From the NCBI RefSeq assembly GCF_001457415.1, contig NZ_LN881723.1:343246-407245 (forward strand): 64,000 bases of DNA, in the 5' to 3' direction. Origin of the DNA: Gorillibacterium timonense (GTDB lineage Bacteria > Bacillota > Bacilli > Paenibacillales > NBRC-103111). Every line of letters starts with the position of its first letter. Within the stretch, counting starts at the first letter, position 1. The translations under genes were made by a program, and so were the position numbers. Positions 27,765 through 37,973 of the stretch are shown in pieces. The notes beneath the pieces were generated by a model. It worked only from the letters and a program-made list of their open reading frames with translations, was not told the origin of the DNA and did no database searches.

Positions 27765-27994
27765 AGCGTCCTCCTTCAAACCGATCCAAAGTCTAGTGAG
27801 TCAGGCGTAATAACCTATCTATTGTACTATAGACCGGAGGGTTGGGCAAAAGCGCCGAGGACTACCGCTGGCAAGGCTGCTGCTAGTACGCTATCAGCTT
27901 AAAAACCGTAGTCTCCGCACAACTTCCCATACTGATTGACGCCGATTCATATCCACACGATTAGGGCTAGCAGCGTACGGGTTGCGAGAAAATC

Positions 27995-28024
27995 GAAAAC
28001 CGCCGCTGCCTGCGACGGTTTTAT
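27995..28024 (-). terminator. Probable terminator
   Basis: AAAACCGTCGC and GCGGCGGTTTT pair imperfectly on the minus strand, followed by CGATTTTC. It lies just after the 28048 gene. Confidence 0.5.
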
Positions 28025-28047
28025 CCGGCTCGTCTCGCTATTCGTTA

Positions 28048-28419
28048 TCAGAAATAACCGCCAGCCTGTTCCACCACGCTCAAGGCCTGATGATGAGCGT
28101 CCTCCGTCACGACGGCGGACAGCACGTAGTTGTGTCCGGTTACCGTTGGGGAGCCTCCATCCGACAGGCCGCTTGCGCTCGGGTCGGCTGCGAGCAGCAC
28201 ACCGGTATCGCGGCTGTCCACATCCGCGTTCAAGGTCATGCTGGCGAGACCCGATACATTCCCCGTCACCGGCGAGACAAGTCCCTGACTTCCCCCTCCG
28301 GGAAACCGGCTGAAGGAATCGACACGCGCATCGAGCGCGCGAAGCGACCGCAGCTTCTGAGCCGCCTCTTCCGCTTCTTCACGGGTTCGGAAATACGCGA
28401 GAATGCTTTTCTCAGTCAT
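28048..28419 (-). CDS. Hypothetical protein, 123 residues
   Basis: Not recognised. The first half, MTEKSILAYFRTREEAEEAAQKL, looks like a small ferredoxin-like or stress-protein domain. The middle is Gly/Ser-rich (FPGGGSQGLVSPVTG). The end, GHNYVLSAVVTEDAHHQALSVVEQAGG, suggests a second beta-alpha unit. No signal peptide. The start at 28419 has GGAG upstream. It overlaps the preceding small gene by 8 bp, so the two are co-translated. Confidence 0.7.
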   Translation of the reverse strand: MTEKSILAYFRTREEAEEAAQKLRSLRALDARVDSFSRFPGGGSQGLVSPVTGNVSGLASMTLNADVDSRDTGVLLAADPSASGLSDGGSPTVTGHNYVLSAVVTEDAHHQALSVVEQAGGYF

Positions 28420-28651
28420 GGACGTCTTCTCCAGACAACGCACGAGCATCCGCCGCCGCTGCTCTCACTTCCGCTTCCCGGTCGTCTTCGTCTAGAGTCG
28501 CTTCGTTCTTCACGATATCCTCCGCCCGACCGTCGTGAATCTCCAAGGTGGCCGAGTCGTTCTGCTCCGATTGAAGAGCCCTCTCCACATCCTCCAGATG
28601 CCAGGAGGACTGTTTGATGTTGAGATCGTCCTGCAGGTGTTCGTCCTTCAT
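28412..28651 (-). CDS. Small acidic hypothetical protein, 79 residues
   Basis: Not recognised. It is highly acidic (many Asp/Glu), predicted helical and probably soluble, with no Cys. A strong GGGAGGG lies 8 nt before the ATG. It is the first gene of a two-gene unit with the 123-residue protein, and divergent from the plus-strand secreted-protein gene. Confidence 0.65.
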   Translation of the reverse strand: MKDEHLQDDLNIKQSSWHLEDVERALQSEQNDSATLEIHDGRAEDIVKNEATLDEDDREAEVRAAAADARALSGEDVHD

Positions 28652-28782
28652 GCTTGTTCCCTCCCTAGAGTGAGTTCACCCGTATCTTACCCACTTTCTT
28701 CCCGCTCTACGCCTCGTTTCCGCAACATTTCCAGGAATGGATTCGTTTACTAGGGAAAAGCATTCGAAGGAGGAGGTAATTT

Positions 28783-29379
28783 CTGCTGACCCACAAGCAC
28801 CGGATCGAAAAAAGCTTATTCAGCCTGCTCGCATGTGCATTACTGCTCCTCATTGGGTATGGCGCTGGGAATTACCGGGTACCTACAACTGAAGCTCCCG
28901 CCCGATCGCTGTGTCCGAACAAAACCGAAAGTCCGGCCATATACGCCGAACAAGGGGAGGGCGATTTTGTCCTGCGTATAATCTCGGCCCAAGCGGTCTA
29001 TCCGGCCAATACAAAACCGGATATCCGGGCGGAATTGTGCTACACCGGCACAGGAAGCGTCACAATCTGGCATGTGGAAAGTCCGTTGCTGTTCACCGAG
29101 AAGGAACTGTCTTGGAAGAGCGAAGGCGGCAAGGTGATCAATCAGCCTTTGTTTCACACAACACTCGAAAGCGGGGGCGCCTACCACGAAAAGTACCGCA
29201 AAGGAGACGTGCTTTTGTTCGAGGATACCCCGGACCGAGAGGGGCTGCAAGCTTTCTATGAAAAGCCGGAGTTCCCCGCCGGAACCTACGAGATCAAGGT
29301 GCAAGCGGACTTCAATTTGGACAGGAATCTGGGAAAGCCCCACCTTCTGTCTGTTCCGCTTACGGTGAAGTTCAAATAA
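28783..29379 (+). CDS. Secreted or membrane-anchored hypothetical protein with CTG start
   Basis: An open frame of 198 codons. The first five codons of a short basic segment (HKHRIEK) are followed by a hydrophobic stretch, SLFSLLACALLLLIGYGAG, and an extracytoplasmic domain of about 160 residues with no recognised family. An in-frame TAA lies at 28777-28779. No ATG, GTG or TTG occurs in frame before 29035, which would cut off the signal segment. CTG at 28783 (or 28786) has AGGAGG exactly 6 nt upstream, so a CTG start is the best reading. Confidence 0.65.
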   Translation: MLTHKHRIEKSLFSLLACALLLLIGYGAGNYRVPTTEAPARSLCPNKTESPAIYAEQGEGDFVLRIISAQAVYPANTKPDIRAELCYTGTGSVTIWHVESPLLFTEKELSWKSEGGKVINQPLFHTTLESGGAYHEKYRKGDVLLFEDTPDREGLQAFYEKPEFPAGTYEIKVQADFNLDRNLGKPHLLSVPLTVKFK

Positions 29380-29446
29380 ATCGGAGCTTTCGAAGCCATC
29401 GCAGTGATGCGAGAGCGGAAACGCTCATAGCAAAAGGGAACCAAAA

Positions 29447-29566
29447 AGCCCCGCATGACGGGGAGTGTGTTTGCAAACCCGACCTTCGGTCGAATGAGTT
29501 TGCAAACACGCTCTAAGGAAACCGAAACCTGCTTCAAAGGTTCCCGCTTCCCCGTCATGCGGGGCT
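29447..29566. repeat. Three-tier nested inverted repeat
   Basis: Outer arms AGCCCCGCATGACGGGGA (29447-29464) and its exact complement (29549-29566), 18 bp. Middle arms GTGTTTGCAAAC (29467-29478) / GTTTGCAAACAC (29498-29509), exact. Tip CGACC TTC GGTCG (29480-29492). It lies between the convergent 28783 gene and dnaJ, so it may be a bidirectional terminator or a small mobile hairpin element. Confidence 0.8.
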
Positions 29567-29618
29567 ATTATCGGATGAGCGCGAGTCTCCAGATTCGCTC
29601 TGGCTGATCTCTTGAGCG

Positions 29619-30734
29619 TTAATCTCCGAGGAACGCCTTCTTCATCCGTTCGAAGATGGTCTTCGATTGCTCATGCGTCTGCTCGCCGCTCAGTGAAGCA
29701 AACTCGCGCAGCAGATCCTTCTGTTGATCGTTCAGAGTGGTCGGAGTTACGATAACCACCTTCACATGCTGATCCCCTTGGCCGTAGCCGCGCATCCGGG
29801 GAACTCCCTTGCCCTTCAGCCGGAAATACGTGTCCGTCTGCGTTCCAGCGGGAATCTTCAGCTTGACCTTCTCCGTCAGCGTCGGAATCTCGATCTCATC
29901 ACCGAGCGCCGCTTGCGCGAACGTGAGCGGGACCTCGCAGTAGATATCGTCGCCTTCGCGTTCGAAGAAGTCGTGCGGCTTCACGCGGATGACGATGAAG
30001 AGATCGCCGGGAGGGCCGCCCTTCGATCCGGCTTCGCCTTCTCCGGTTACGCGCAGCTGTGCGCCATCGTCCACGCCAGCCGGCACCTTGATCTGAATCT
30101 TGCGCTGCGTCCGCACCTTGCCGGAGCCTTGGCAGTCGCCGCATTTTTCCTTGATGATCTGGCCTTGGCCGTTGCAGTTCTGGCAGACGCGGCGGTTGAC
30201 GATCCGTCCGAACGCCGTGTTCTGAATGACTTCCTGCTGGCCGGTGCCTTTGCAGACCGTACAGGTCTCTGGCTTGGTGCCCGCCTTCGCGCCTGAGCCG
30301 TGACAGCGAGAGCAGGTCTCGGTGCGGGGAATGGAAATCTCCGTCTCCTTGCCGAACACCGCTTCCTTGAACTCGAGGGTCATCGTATATTGAAGATCAT
30401 TGCCGCGCTGGGGAGCATTCGGATTGCGCCGTTGGCCCCCGCCGCCGAAGAACATATCGAAGATGTCTCCGAAGCCGCCGAAGTCCATTCCTCCGGCACC
30501 GCCCATCCCCTGGGTCGGGTCCTCATGCCCGAAGCGGTCATAGGAGGCGCGCTTCTGATCATCGCTCAACACCTCGTAGGCCGCATTGATTTCCTTGAAT
30601 TTGTCCTCGGCGTCCGCTTCCTTGTTGACGTCCGGATGATACTGTCGGGCGAGCTTCCGGTAAGCCTTCTTAATCTCGTCGGCCGAAGCGTCCTTCGCTA
30701 CTCCCAGCACCTCGTAAAAATCGCGCTTGCTCAA
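29619..30734 (-). CDS. dnaJ: Chaperone DnaJ
   Basis: Hsp40 co-chaperone that stimulates DnaK ATPase. The J domain has the HPD motif ([12 protein letters not shown]), followed by a Gly/Phe region ([23 protein letters not shown]). Four CXXCXGXG zinc repeats are present, beginning [26 protein letters not shown] and CGDCQGSG. The C-terminal substrate domains follow. The start is taken as TTG at 30734 ([11 protein letters not shown]), where the family begins, with GGTGGTG upstream; the ATG/GTG-type extension upstream is not family-like. Length 371 residues. Last gene of the HrcA operon. Confidence 0.95.
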   Translation of the reverse strand: MSKRDFYEVLGVAKDASADEIKKAYRKLARQYHPDVNKEADAEDKFKEINAAYEVLSDDQKRASYDRFGHEDPTQGMGGAGGMDFGGFGDIFDMFFGGGGQRRNPNAPQRGNDLQYTMTLEFKEAVFGKETEISIPRTETCSRCHGSGAKAGTKPETCTVCKGTGQQEVIQNTAFGRIVNRRVCQNCNGQGQIIKEKCGDCQGSGKVRTQRKIQIKVPAGVDDGAQLRVTGEGEAGSKGGPPGDLFIVIRVKPHDFFEREGDDIYCEVPLTFAQAALGDEIEIPTLTEKVKLKIPAGTQTDTYFRLKGKGVPRMRGYGQGDQHVKVVIVTPTTLNDQQKDLLREFASLSGEQTHEQSKTIFERMKKAFLGD

Positions 30735-30853
30735 AGCTTCACCACCACCTAATTGGGTCCCGATTGAAAAAAGGGTCAAGATATCAAGCAAAGTCAAAGC
30801 CGCTGGCGCGGCTTTGACTTCTGCCCGATGGGTCTATCGTTCTTGGCCGATTC

Positions 30854-32827
<1,974 letters not shown>

Positions 32828-32835
32828 TCAGAAGC

Positions 32836-33402
32836 TTAAGAGCTTACCTTCACCATAGCGGGTCGAAGGATCTTGTCGCCCAAAGTGTAGCCCTTCATCA
32901 CTTCCTCAACGACGGTTCCTTCCTCGTATTCATCCGACTCAACCTGCATAACGGCCTGATGGAGCTCCGGGTTAAACGGCTGGCCGACGGTTTCCATCTT
33001 CGTAACGCCCTCTTGGCTCAGCAGCTGTTCCAATTGGCGGAAGGTCATCTCGAGGCCTTTCAGCAAAGCGTCGAAATCGCGGGTTTCGCGGCTCGAATCG
33101 AGCGCACGTTCGAAATTATCGACGACGGGCAGCAGGCTGCCGATCACCTTGGAAGACGCGTATTTAGCGAACTCTTCCTTCTCTTGACGGGTGCGGCGGC
33201 GGAAATTGTCAAAGTCGGCCTGGGCGCGAAGACTGCGCTCAAGGGATTCCTGCAATTCCTTTTCCAGTCGGGCTACCTGATCAGCGGCATCACCCACGAC
33301 GGTTTCTTCTTGTCCGGCTTCTGCCGTTTCCTGCTCAAGAACCTCTTCGTCCCGCTTGAGTTCTTCGGCTTGCGGGTTTTCGTGTGTATCGTGTTGACTC
33401 AC
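32836..33402 (-). CDS. grpE: Nucleotide exchange factor GrpE
   Basis: Exchanges ADP for ATP on DnaK. An acidic disordered N-terminus of about 40 residues leads to a long helix (ARLEKELQESLERSLRAQADF) and FDNFRRRTRQEKEE. The C-terminal beta domain ends GYTLGDKILRPAMVKVS. GTG at 33402 is taken as the start because AAGGAGGTGA lies 8 nt upstream; the extension beyond is Arg-rich noise. Length 188 residues. Confidence 0.95.
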   Translation of the reverse strand: MSQHDTHENPQAEELKRDEEVLEQETAEAGQEETVVGDAADQVARLEKELQESLERSLRAQADFDNFRRRTRQEKEEFAKYASSKVIGSLLPVVDNFERALDSSRETRDFDALLKGLEMTFRQLEQLLSQEGVTKMETVGQPFNPELHQAVMQVESDEYEEGTVVEEVMKGYTLGDKILRPAMVKVSS

Positions 33403-33775
33403 AGTGTGGTTCACCTCCTTAACCAAATCGGTCCGAGCGAAGGGAGGAAGCTTACTCTTCCTTACCCTTCCAACCGGACAGTACCTTCTCTGTCGTTTTG
33501 TATTCGTCTCATTCATTCGGGTTCGCAGCTTCGTCACCCGGGTCGTGCAGGCGGACCGATTCCATCTAGCGTTCCCCATTCATTCGGAAAATCGCCCAAA
33601 ACGGAGCATCCCATGAATACGGGGCGAGTCGGGAAAAGGTTTCATGTCCCGCGCGAACACCCAAGCTTCACGCTCCAATCCTCAAGATCGAAGCGCTATG
33701 GAAGCGTTGGTGAAGCTACGCTTCTTCTCGCAATTCGCAGCTCGCGGCTTGCAGCGGTCCTCTAGCTCCGGTCCG
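33403..33775. other. Gap between chaperonin 3' end and grpE
   Basis: No gene or strong promoter seen in 373 bp. It holds a weak GGAAG/CTTCC hairpin near 33450. In other genomes the chaperonin and grpE can be co-transcribed; nothing here shows a separate heat-shock promoter or second CIRCE. The nearby assembly fault (34085-34182) makes this region less trustworthy. Confidence 0.5.
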
Positions 33776-35013
33776 TCATGTCAAGTCGGCATCGCCTCGT
33801 TCATCCGCCTCGGATGACCGCATCTTGATGACCGTGCGGATGCGCAGCACGGCCGCCGCTACCTCGCCGGCGGCGCGAATGGCATGAAGCTTCACCGGCG
33901 CAGGATCGACGATCTCGAGCCGGATCATGTCCACCACCTCGCCGGTGTCGCAGTCGATGGCGAGCGCGGCGGAATTCGCGACCGCTTGAGCTGCTTTCGC
34001 TTCCTCGACCTTCTCCAGCGGGCTGAGGCCCGCGTTGACGGCGATCTGGGCGAGAGGCTTGCGCAGCGCTTCCGCGACAGCGGCGTGTCTCTTATACCCA
34101 TCTAGATGTGTATAAGAGACAGGCACATAGTCTGTGAATCAACTGGAGCATACAACGCGGATCGCCTATGAGTCTCATCTGACGAAACGCCGCGATCGGC
34201 TGCGATCAGGCCGACCCCGAGCTCCGCGAGCCGCTCGAGCTCGGCGCGGAAGCTCTCGCGGCTCGCGGCGTACTCGCGGTAGCCCGCCTCGGTGGCGAGA
34301 GCCTCTTCGGCGGGCTTCGCCGGCTCGAGGGCGTCCATCAGCACGAGGACGCCCATCCCTAACGCCTCCTCCTGCTCGAAGAAGCCGGCGGGCTTCTTCG
34401 CCAGGAGCAGCCCAGGCACGACCTCGCTCTTGCCACCCGGCAGCGGAGCTACCGCTGCCGAAAGGCGGAACCGCTCGTCCCTCAGCCGTTCCCGGCCGAC
34501 GAGCCGCGCCGCTTCCAGCACGAGACCGGCCAAATCGGCATGCTCTCTGCCAGCTATGTATGCGATCCGGAACAGCATCGGATCGTCCAGTCCGTCGATC
34601 GGCACGGCATTCGCCTCGATCAGCTCCGCTGCCAGCTGTGCCCCAGCCTCTATGCCTGCCACCACCTTGGCGACCGGCACGCCCTTCAGCACTTGAGCGG
34701 AGCCTTCTGCGACCATCGCGCCCGCCAGCACGGTAGCGGTCGTCGTTCCGTCACCGATCTCCGCCTGCTGCGAACGGGCAACCTGCACGAGCAGCCGGGC
34801 GGCGGGATGCGAGACATCCATCTTTTCCAGGATGGTAACCCCGTCATTGGTGATCAGCACATCGCCGCTCGCGCCGACCAGCATCGTATCGAGCCCTTTC
34901 GGACCTAGCGTCCCCTCAACAGCGGAGCACACAGCCCGAATCGCTGAGGTGTTGTTCAGGAGGGCGGCGAAGCGTTCATCGCCTTCTCGACCGCCCGATT
35001 TCGTTGCCTCCAT
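33776..35013 (-). pseudogene. Group III (archaeal-like) chaperonin gene, interrupted by adapter sequence in this assembly
   Basis: Two halves of one TCP-1/cpn60-type chaperonin. The N-terminal half (from ATG 35013, GGAAGAG upstream) begins [20 protein letters not shown] and has [26 protein letters not shown] and the nucleotide motif [15 protein letters not shown]. It runs to GLIAADRGVS in the apical domain. The C-terminal half (about 34084-33776) has AAVAEALRKPLAQIAVNAGL and DCDTGEVVDM, with the equatorial closing segment. Between them are an unrelated stretch of about 60 bp and a Nextera mosaic-end dimer, and about 150 residues of apical and intermediate domain are missing. The sequence is thermosome-like rather than GroEL-like. 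Bacterial group III chaperonins in dnaK operons are known in Firmicutes. The gene is probably intact in the organism. Confidence 0.8.
34085..34122. other. Nextera/Tn5 mosaic-end dimer (assembly artefact)
   Basis: 34104-34122 is exactly AGATGTGTATAAGAGACAG, the 19-bp engineered Tn5 mosaic end used in Nextera libraries. 34085-34103 matches its reverse complement at 17 of 19 positions. Directly abutted inverted copies are the signature of untrimmed adapter joining two reads. Bases 34123 to about 34182 also do not continue the chaperonin and may be chimeric. Confidence 0.95.
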
Positions 35014-35044
35014 GAAGGGTCTCTTCCTTTCCGACTTGCTCGGA

Positions 35045-36073
35045 TCAGGCGTACCAGCGTCCGAGAATGATCGGCAGCTGCTTGGACAGATGGTCCACAA
35101 TGCCCATCACTTTCGCATATTCCATTCGGGTGGGCCCGAGAATGCCGATGGTCCCGATGTTCTTGCCTTCAAGCGAATAAGTAGCTGTAATCAAGCTGCA
35201 ATCGCGAATCGCCGCCAAGTGATTTTCCGAACCGATCCGCACTTGAATGCCATCCGACTGGGACGAAATCATCCTCATCAGAATCGGCGTCTCGGCCAGC
35301 AGATCGAGGATATGCTTCACCTTGTCGACATCCTTGAACTCCGGCTGGTTCAGCATGTTCGTAGCTCCACTAAGGAACACCCGGTCCTCATCTTCCTTCG
35401 AAGCGAAGACCTCTTCCAGAATGCCGATCAGCTCCTCGCAGCCGTTGACATAACGGCCGAGCTCAGCACCGATCTCGCTGTACAGCTTCGATCTCAGATG
35501 GAGCAGCGGCACGTCGCGCAGCTTCTCATTCAGGAGATTGACGACCTTCTCGATTTCCCCGATCGGAATGCCCTCGGGGATATCCACCGTCCGGTTCTCC
35601 ACCTGACCGGTGTTGGTGACGATAATCGCCACCGCCTTCTTCTCATTCAGCGGAACGACCTGAAGATGCTTCAGCGTCGTACTGAACACCTCGGGGCCGA
35701 GGACGATGGAGGTATAATTCGTCAGACCCGACAGGATCGATGCGACCTGTTGAATGACCTGCTCCATCTGAGACATCCGGTCGGCGAAAAAGGATTTCAT
35801 CACCGTTAGCTCATGGCTCGAAAGAGCCCCATATTTCAAAAGATGATCGACATAATACCGATAGCCCTTATTGGAAGGAATGCGTCCGGCCGAGGTGTGC
35901 GGCTGCTCCAGAAAACCAAGCTCCTCCAGGTCCGCCATCTCGTTGCGGATCGTCGCGGGACTGAACTTGATATCGCCTCTCTTGGACAGGCTACGGGAAC
36001 CGACCGGCTCCGCCGTACCGATGTAATCGTCAATGATCGCATTCAAAATCAACTGTTGGCGTTCCGTTAACAT
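35045..36073 (-). CDS. hrcA: Heat-inducible transcription repressor HrcA
   Basis: Represses class I heat-shock genes by binding CIRCE; its folding depends on a chaperonin. The N-terminal winged helix starts [20 protein letters not shown], followed by [29 protein letters not shown] and [19 protein letters not shown]-like dimerisation domain fills the rest. Length 342 residues. GGGAGGG precedes the ATG. First gene of the operon, 51 bp downstream of a perfect CIRCE, hence autoregulated. Confidence 0.96.
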   Translation of the reverse strand: MLTERQQLILNAIIDDYIGTAEPVGSRSLSKRGDIKFSPATIRNEMADLEELGFLEQPHTSAGRIPSNKGYRYYVDHLLKYGALSSHELTVMKSFFADRMSQMEQVIQQVASILSGLTNYTSIVLGPEVFSTTLKHLQVVPLNEKKAVAIIVTNTGQVENRTVDIPEGIPIGEIEKVVNLLNEKLRDVPLLHLRSKLYSEIGAELGRYVNGCEELIGILEEVFASKEDEDRVFLSGATNMLNQPEFKDVDKVKHILDLLAETPILMRMISSQSDGIQVRIGSENHLAAIRDCSLITATYSLEGKNIGTIGILGPTRMEYAKVMGIVDHLSKQLPIILGRWYA

Positions 36074-36124
36074 TCGGATTCCCTCCCTGTATTCATAAGT
36101 CAGGCGGCTTAGCCTCCCGGCTCG

Positions 36125-36151
36125 TTAGCACTCGCATCTAATGAGTGCTAA
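36125..36151 (-). promoter_or_regulatory. CIRCE operator
   Basis: TTAGCACTC, 9 bp, GAGTGCTAA: a perfect match to the CIRCE inverted repeat bound by HrcA. It lies just downstream of the predicted hrcA promoter. Confidence 0.97.
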
Positions 36152-36162
36152 TCAACAATACA

Positions 36163-36192
36163 AAAATACCACCCGTGAAGGGCGGTTGTCAA
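36163..36192 (-). promoter_or_regulatory. Sigma-A promoter of the hrcA operon
   Basis: On the minus strand TTGACA (36192-36187), an 18-nt spacer, then TATTTT (36168-36163), with CIRCE starting 12 nt downstream. This is the typical layout for an HrcA-repressed promoter. Confidence 0.75.
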
Positions 36193-36222
36193 GTCAAAGG
36201 GCCGCAGGATCGGGGTCGATTT

Positions 36223-36349
36223 GAGCGTGTCTTTACTCCCAATCATAGACCGATTCGATCACGCGAATTTCGCTTCATGAAATGATTGAGCCACAACCTC
36301 GCGATCCTCATCATCGATACGTCCGATTCACGGAGTTGTAGACACGCTC
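36223..36349. repeat. Branched inverted repeat
   Basis: Outer arms GAGCGTGTCT (36223-36232) and AGACACGCTC (36340-36349) are exact complements 107 bp apart. Inside are a 7-bp stem CAATCAT (36240-36246) / ATGATTG (36282-36288) with an ATTCG/CGAAT tip, and a weaker ACAAC/GTTGT stem. The fold would be cloverleaf-like. It lies between the GNAT gene stop and the hrcA promoter and might be the GNAT gene's 3' end structure. Confidence 0.6.
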
Positions 36350-36370
36350 TTGATCAAACAGGTAACGCTA

Positions 36371-36838
36371 TTACAACTCCATCAGCACCGCGATTTCGTC
36401 GCAGCAATGCTGCTTGGAGCAATGGATGCAGTCTTTCCAAACCTTCTCTGGGAAAATCTCCTTCTCCACCACCGTGAATCCGACTCTTTGAAAGAACGCA
36501 TCCTCATAAGTCAAGGCCATCACCTTGGGGATTCCCGCCGCTTTCGCCTGCTTCACCAGCGTCTCTACAAGCTTGCGTCCGATCCCTTGGCCCTTGTAGC
36601 CGTTCGAGATGCCGAGCGAGCGGATTTCGACGAGATCCTGTCCCAGTTGGCACAGCGAACCACAGCCGATCAGCTTGCCGTCCACCTCCGCCACGACGAA
36701 CGAGTCGAGCGAATAGCGCAGCATTTCCTTCGTGCGCGGAAGCATAATCCCTTGACGGGCATACCCCTCGATAATTTCCGCCAATTGATCCAAATCTTGC
36801 TCCGACGCCTGTCTGCACGCTACCGTACTTGTCGTCAT
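36371..36838 (-). CDS. GNAT-family N-acetyltransferase (ArgA-like)
   Basis: A single-domain acetyltransferase of 155 residues. The acetyl-CoA binding motif is SLGISNGYKGQGIGRKLVETLV (Q/RxxGxG/A type). The C-terminus has a Cys-rich end, KDCIHCSKQHCCDEIAVLMEL, typical of the short N-acetylglutamate-synthase-like branch. The start is ATG 36838 with GGTGGTG upstream; a GTG 12 bp earlier is possible. It stands alone between the hrcA promoter and the MarR/DoxX divergon. Confidence 0.85.
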   Translation of the reverse strand: MTTSTVACRQASEQDLDQLAEIIEGYARQGIMLPRTKEMLRYSLDSFVVAEVDGKLIGCGSLCQLGQDLVEIRSLGISNGYKGQGIGRKLVETLVKQAKAAGIPKVMALTYEDAFFQRVGFTVVEKEIFPEKVWKDCIHCSKQHCCDEIAVLMEL

Positions 36839-37279
36839 GGCTATCACCACCGCTTCTCAAGGATATGAATAAATATACATCAGAGCGAATGGATGCACAA
36901 CAGGTTTTTTGCGTTTATCAGAAATAAAATCTCGTTGGAAATCCGAGTGTCTTCTCGCTTTATTCCTCACATACGAAGAGCGGGCAGCCCGCATCGCGGC
37001 GGATCTTTTCTATGCTCGATTCAGGATAAATATTCACGGTTGGCACGAAAAGAACCGAAACCCCTTCCACACTCGCTTATTCCGCCCCGGAGGAGCGGCA
37101 GGTCCCTGCAAGGACCAGAGTGCCATCCTGCTTCAGACCAAGCGTGAGGAATTGGGAGACATCGAGGATGACGATTCCCGGCTGTAACCATTGGCTTGCA
37201 CTTTTTGTCTGCAAAACACGTAAAGCGGTACAAGAATTAATCTCCCACCGCCATCGTCTGACTTAACAAGTCAAGTTGG
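36839..37279. other. Intergenic stretch, no gene supported
   Basis: About 440 bp. Short open frames exist on both strands (for example one ending at 37187 whose last residues read SAILLQTKREELGDIEDDDSRL), but none has a ribosome binding site with a good start or a recognisable family. A GGTCC/GGACC hairpin lies near 37110. This may be a gene remnant. Confidence 0.5.
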
Positions 37280-37696
37280 CTACAGCTTGATCTTCTCCAG
37301 CAAACCGAGCAGCTGCTGCCTTTCTTCAAGGGAAAACTCTTCGTAAATCGCCGCCTGTAAGGATTCCGATATCGCCCGAAAGATCGGCTCAAGCTCTCTT
37401 CCCTTCTTCGTAAGAGTTAAGCGAACGATCCTCCCGTCCACTTGATCCTCCCCTCGTTTCACATAGTCGAGTCGTTCCAGCTTGTCGACCAAAGCTGTAA
37501 TGGTAGACTTGTCCCTGTCGATGTAGCAGGACAGCTGATTCATTGTGAGCTCTTCCTGAGTAAATAACTGAAATAAAATATCCCCATGCGAAGGAGCGAG
37601 GCCAGGAAGATTATGTTTTTTCAGCTCATGCTCGATATATTTATTTCCGCGTCGGTGAATGCGACCGATGGTTGCCAAAATCTTTTTTTCGTCCAT
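37280..37696 (-). CDS. MarR-family transcriptional regulator
   Basis: A 138-residue winged-helix dimeric regulator. Recognition region: LTMNQLSCYIDRDKSTITALVDKLERLDYVKR, followed by the wing with the DGRIVRLTLTKKGREL signature (Asp-Gly-Arg). It ends in a dimerisation helix. It is divergent from the DoxX-family gene and may control it in response to a phenolic or redox signal; this is inferred from layout only. GGGGGC precedes the start, a weak binding site. Confidence 0.9.
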   Translation of the reverse strand: MDEKKILATIGRIHRRGNKYIEHELKKHNLPGLAPSHGDILFQLFTQEELTMNQLSCYIDRDKSTITALVDKLERLDYVKRGEDQVDGRIVRLTLTKKGRELEPIFRAISESLQAAIYEEFSLEERQQLLGLLEKIKL

Positions 37697-37833
37697 GCCC
37701 CCATGTTAATTTTTCTCAAAATGAGTGTCAAGACCCCGCCAGCATGAAATACAATCACTATCAATTCCTTAGCTTCTAAATATTTGTAGGGAGGATCTGG
37801 AAATTAGTTTGATATAAAATTATTTTCGAACTT

Positions 37834-37849
37834 TGTGACTTAAATCACA
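37834..37849 (+). promoter_or_regulatory. CRP/FNR-type operator
   Basis: TGTGA-CTTAAA-TCACA: a perfect inverted repeat with the spacing of Firmicute FNR/CRP sites. The centre (37841.5) lies about 41.5 bp upstream of the start site expected from the TATGAT box at 37872-37877, the position of class II activation. Confidence 0.65.
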
Positions 37850-37871
37850 CGACAAAGTGAAATAAAGCACG

Positions 37872-37877
37872 TATGAT
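37872..37877 (+). promoter_or_regulatory. -10 box of the DoxX promoter
   Basis: TATGAT without a recognisable -35 hexamer; the FNR/CRP-like box occupies that place. The predicted start near 37884 gives a leader of about 280 nt with the 59-bp repeats. Confidence 0.55.
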
Positions 37878-37973
37878 AAGGGTGTCGAAGATGATCATCC
37901 GATACAAAAATCACAGACAAGAGACAGGGAATATGCTTCCAACGGACCTCACAGAGAAGCATCCCAACATCTA

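Noticed and set aside
34085..34122. A real Tn5-type transposon insertion
   Set aside because: The mosaic end is an engineered sequence, the two ends abut with nothing between, there is no target duplication, and chaperonin sequence is missing; library adapter is the simpler explanation.
36909..37187. Small gene between the GNAT and MarR genes
   Set aside because: Its last 20 residues look protein-like, but there is no start with a ribosome binding site and no family; treated as intergenic.
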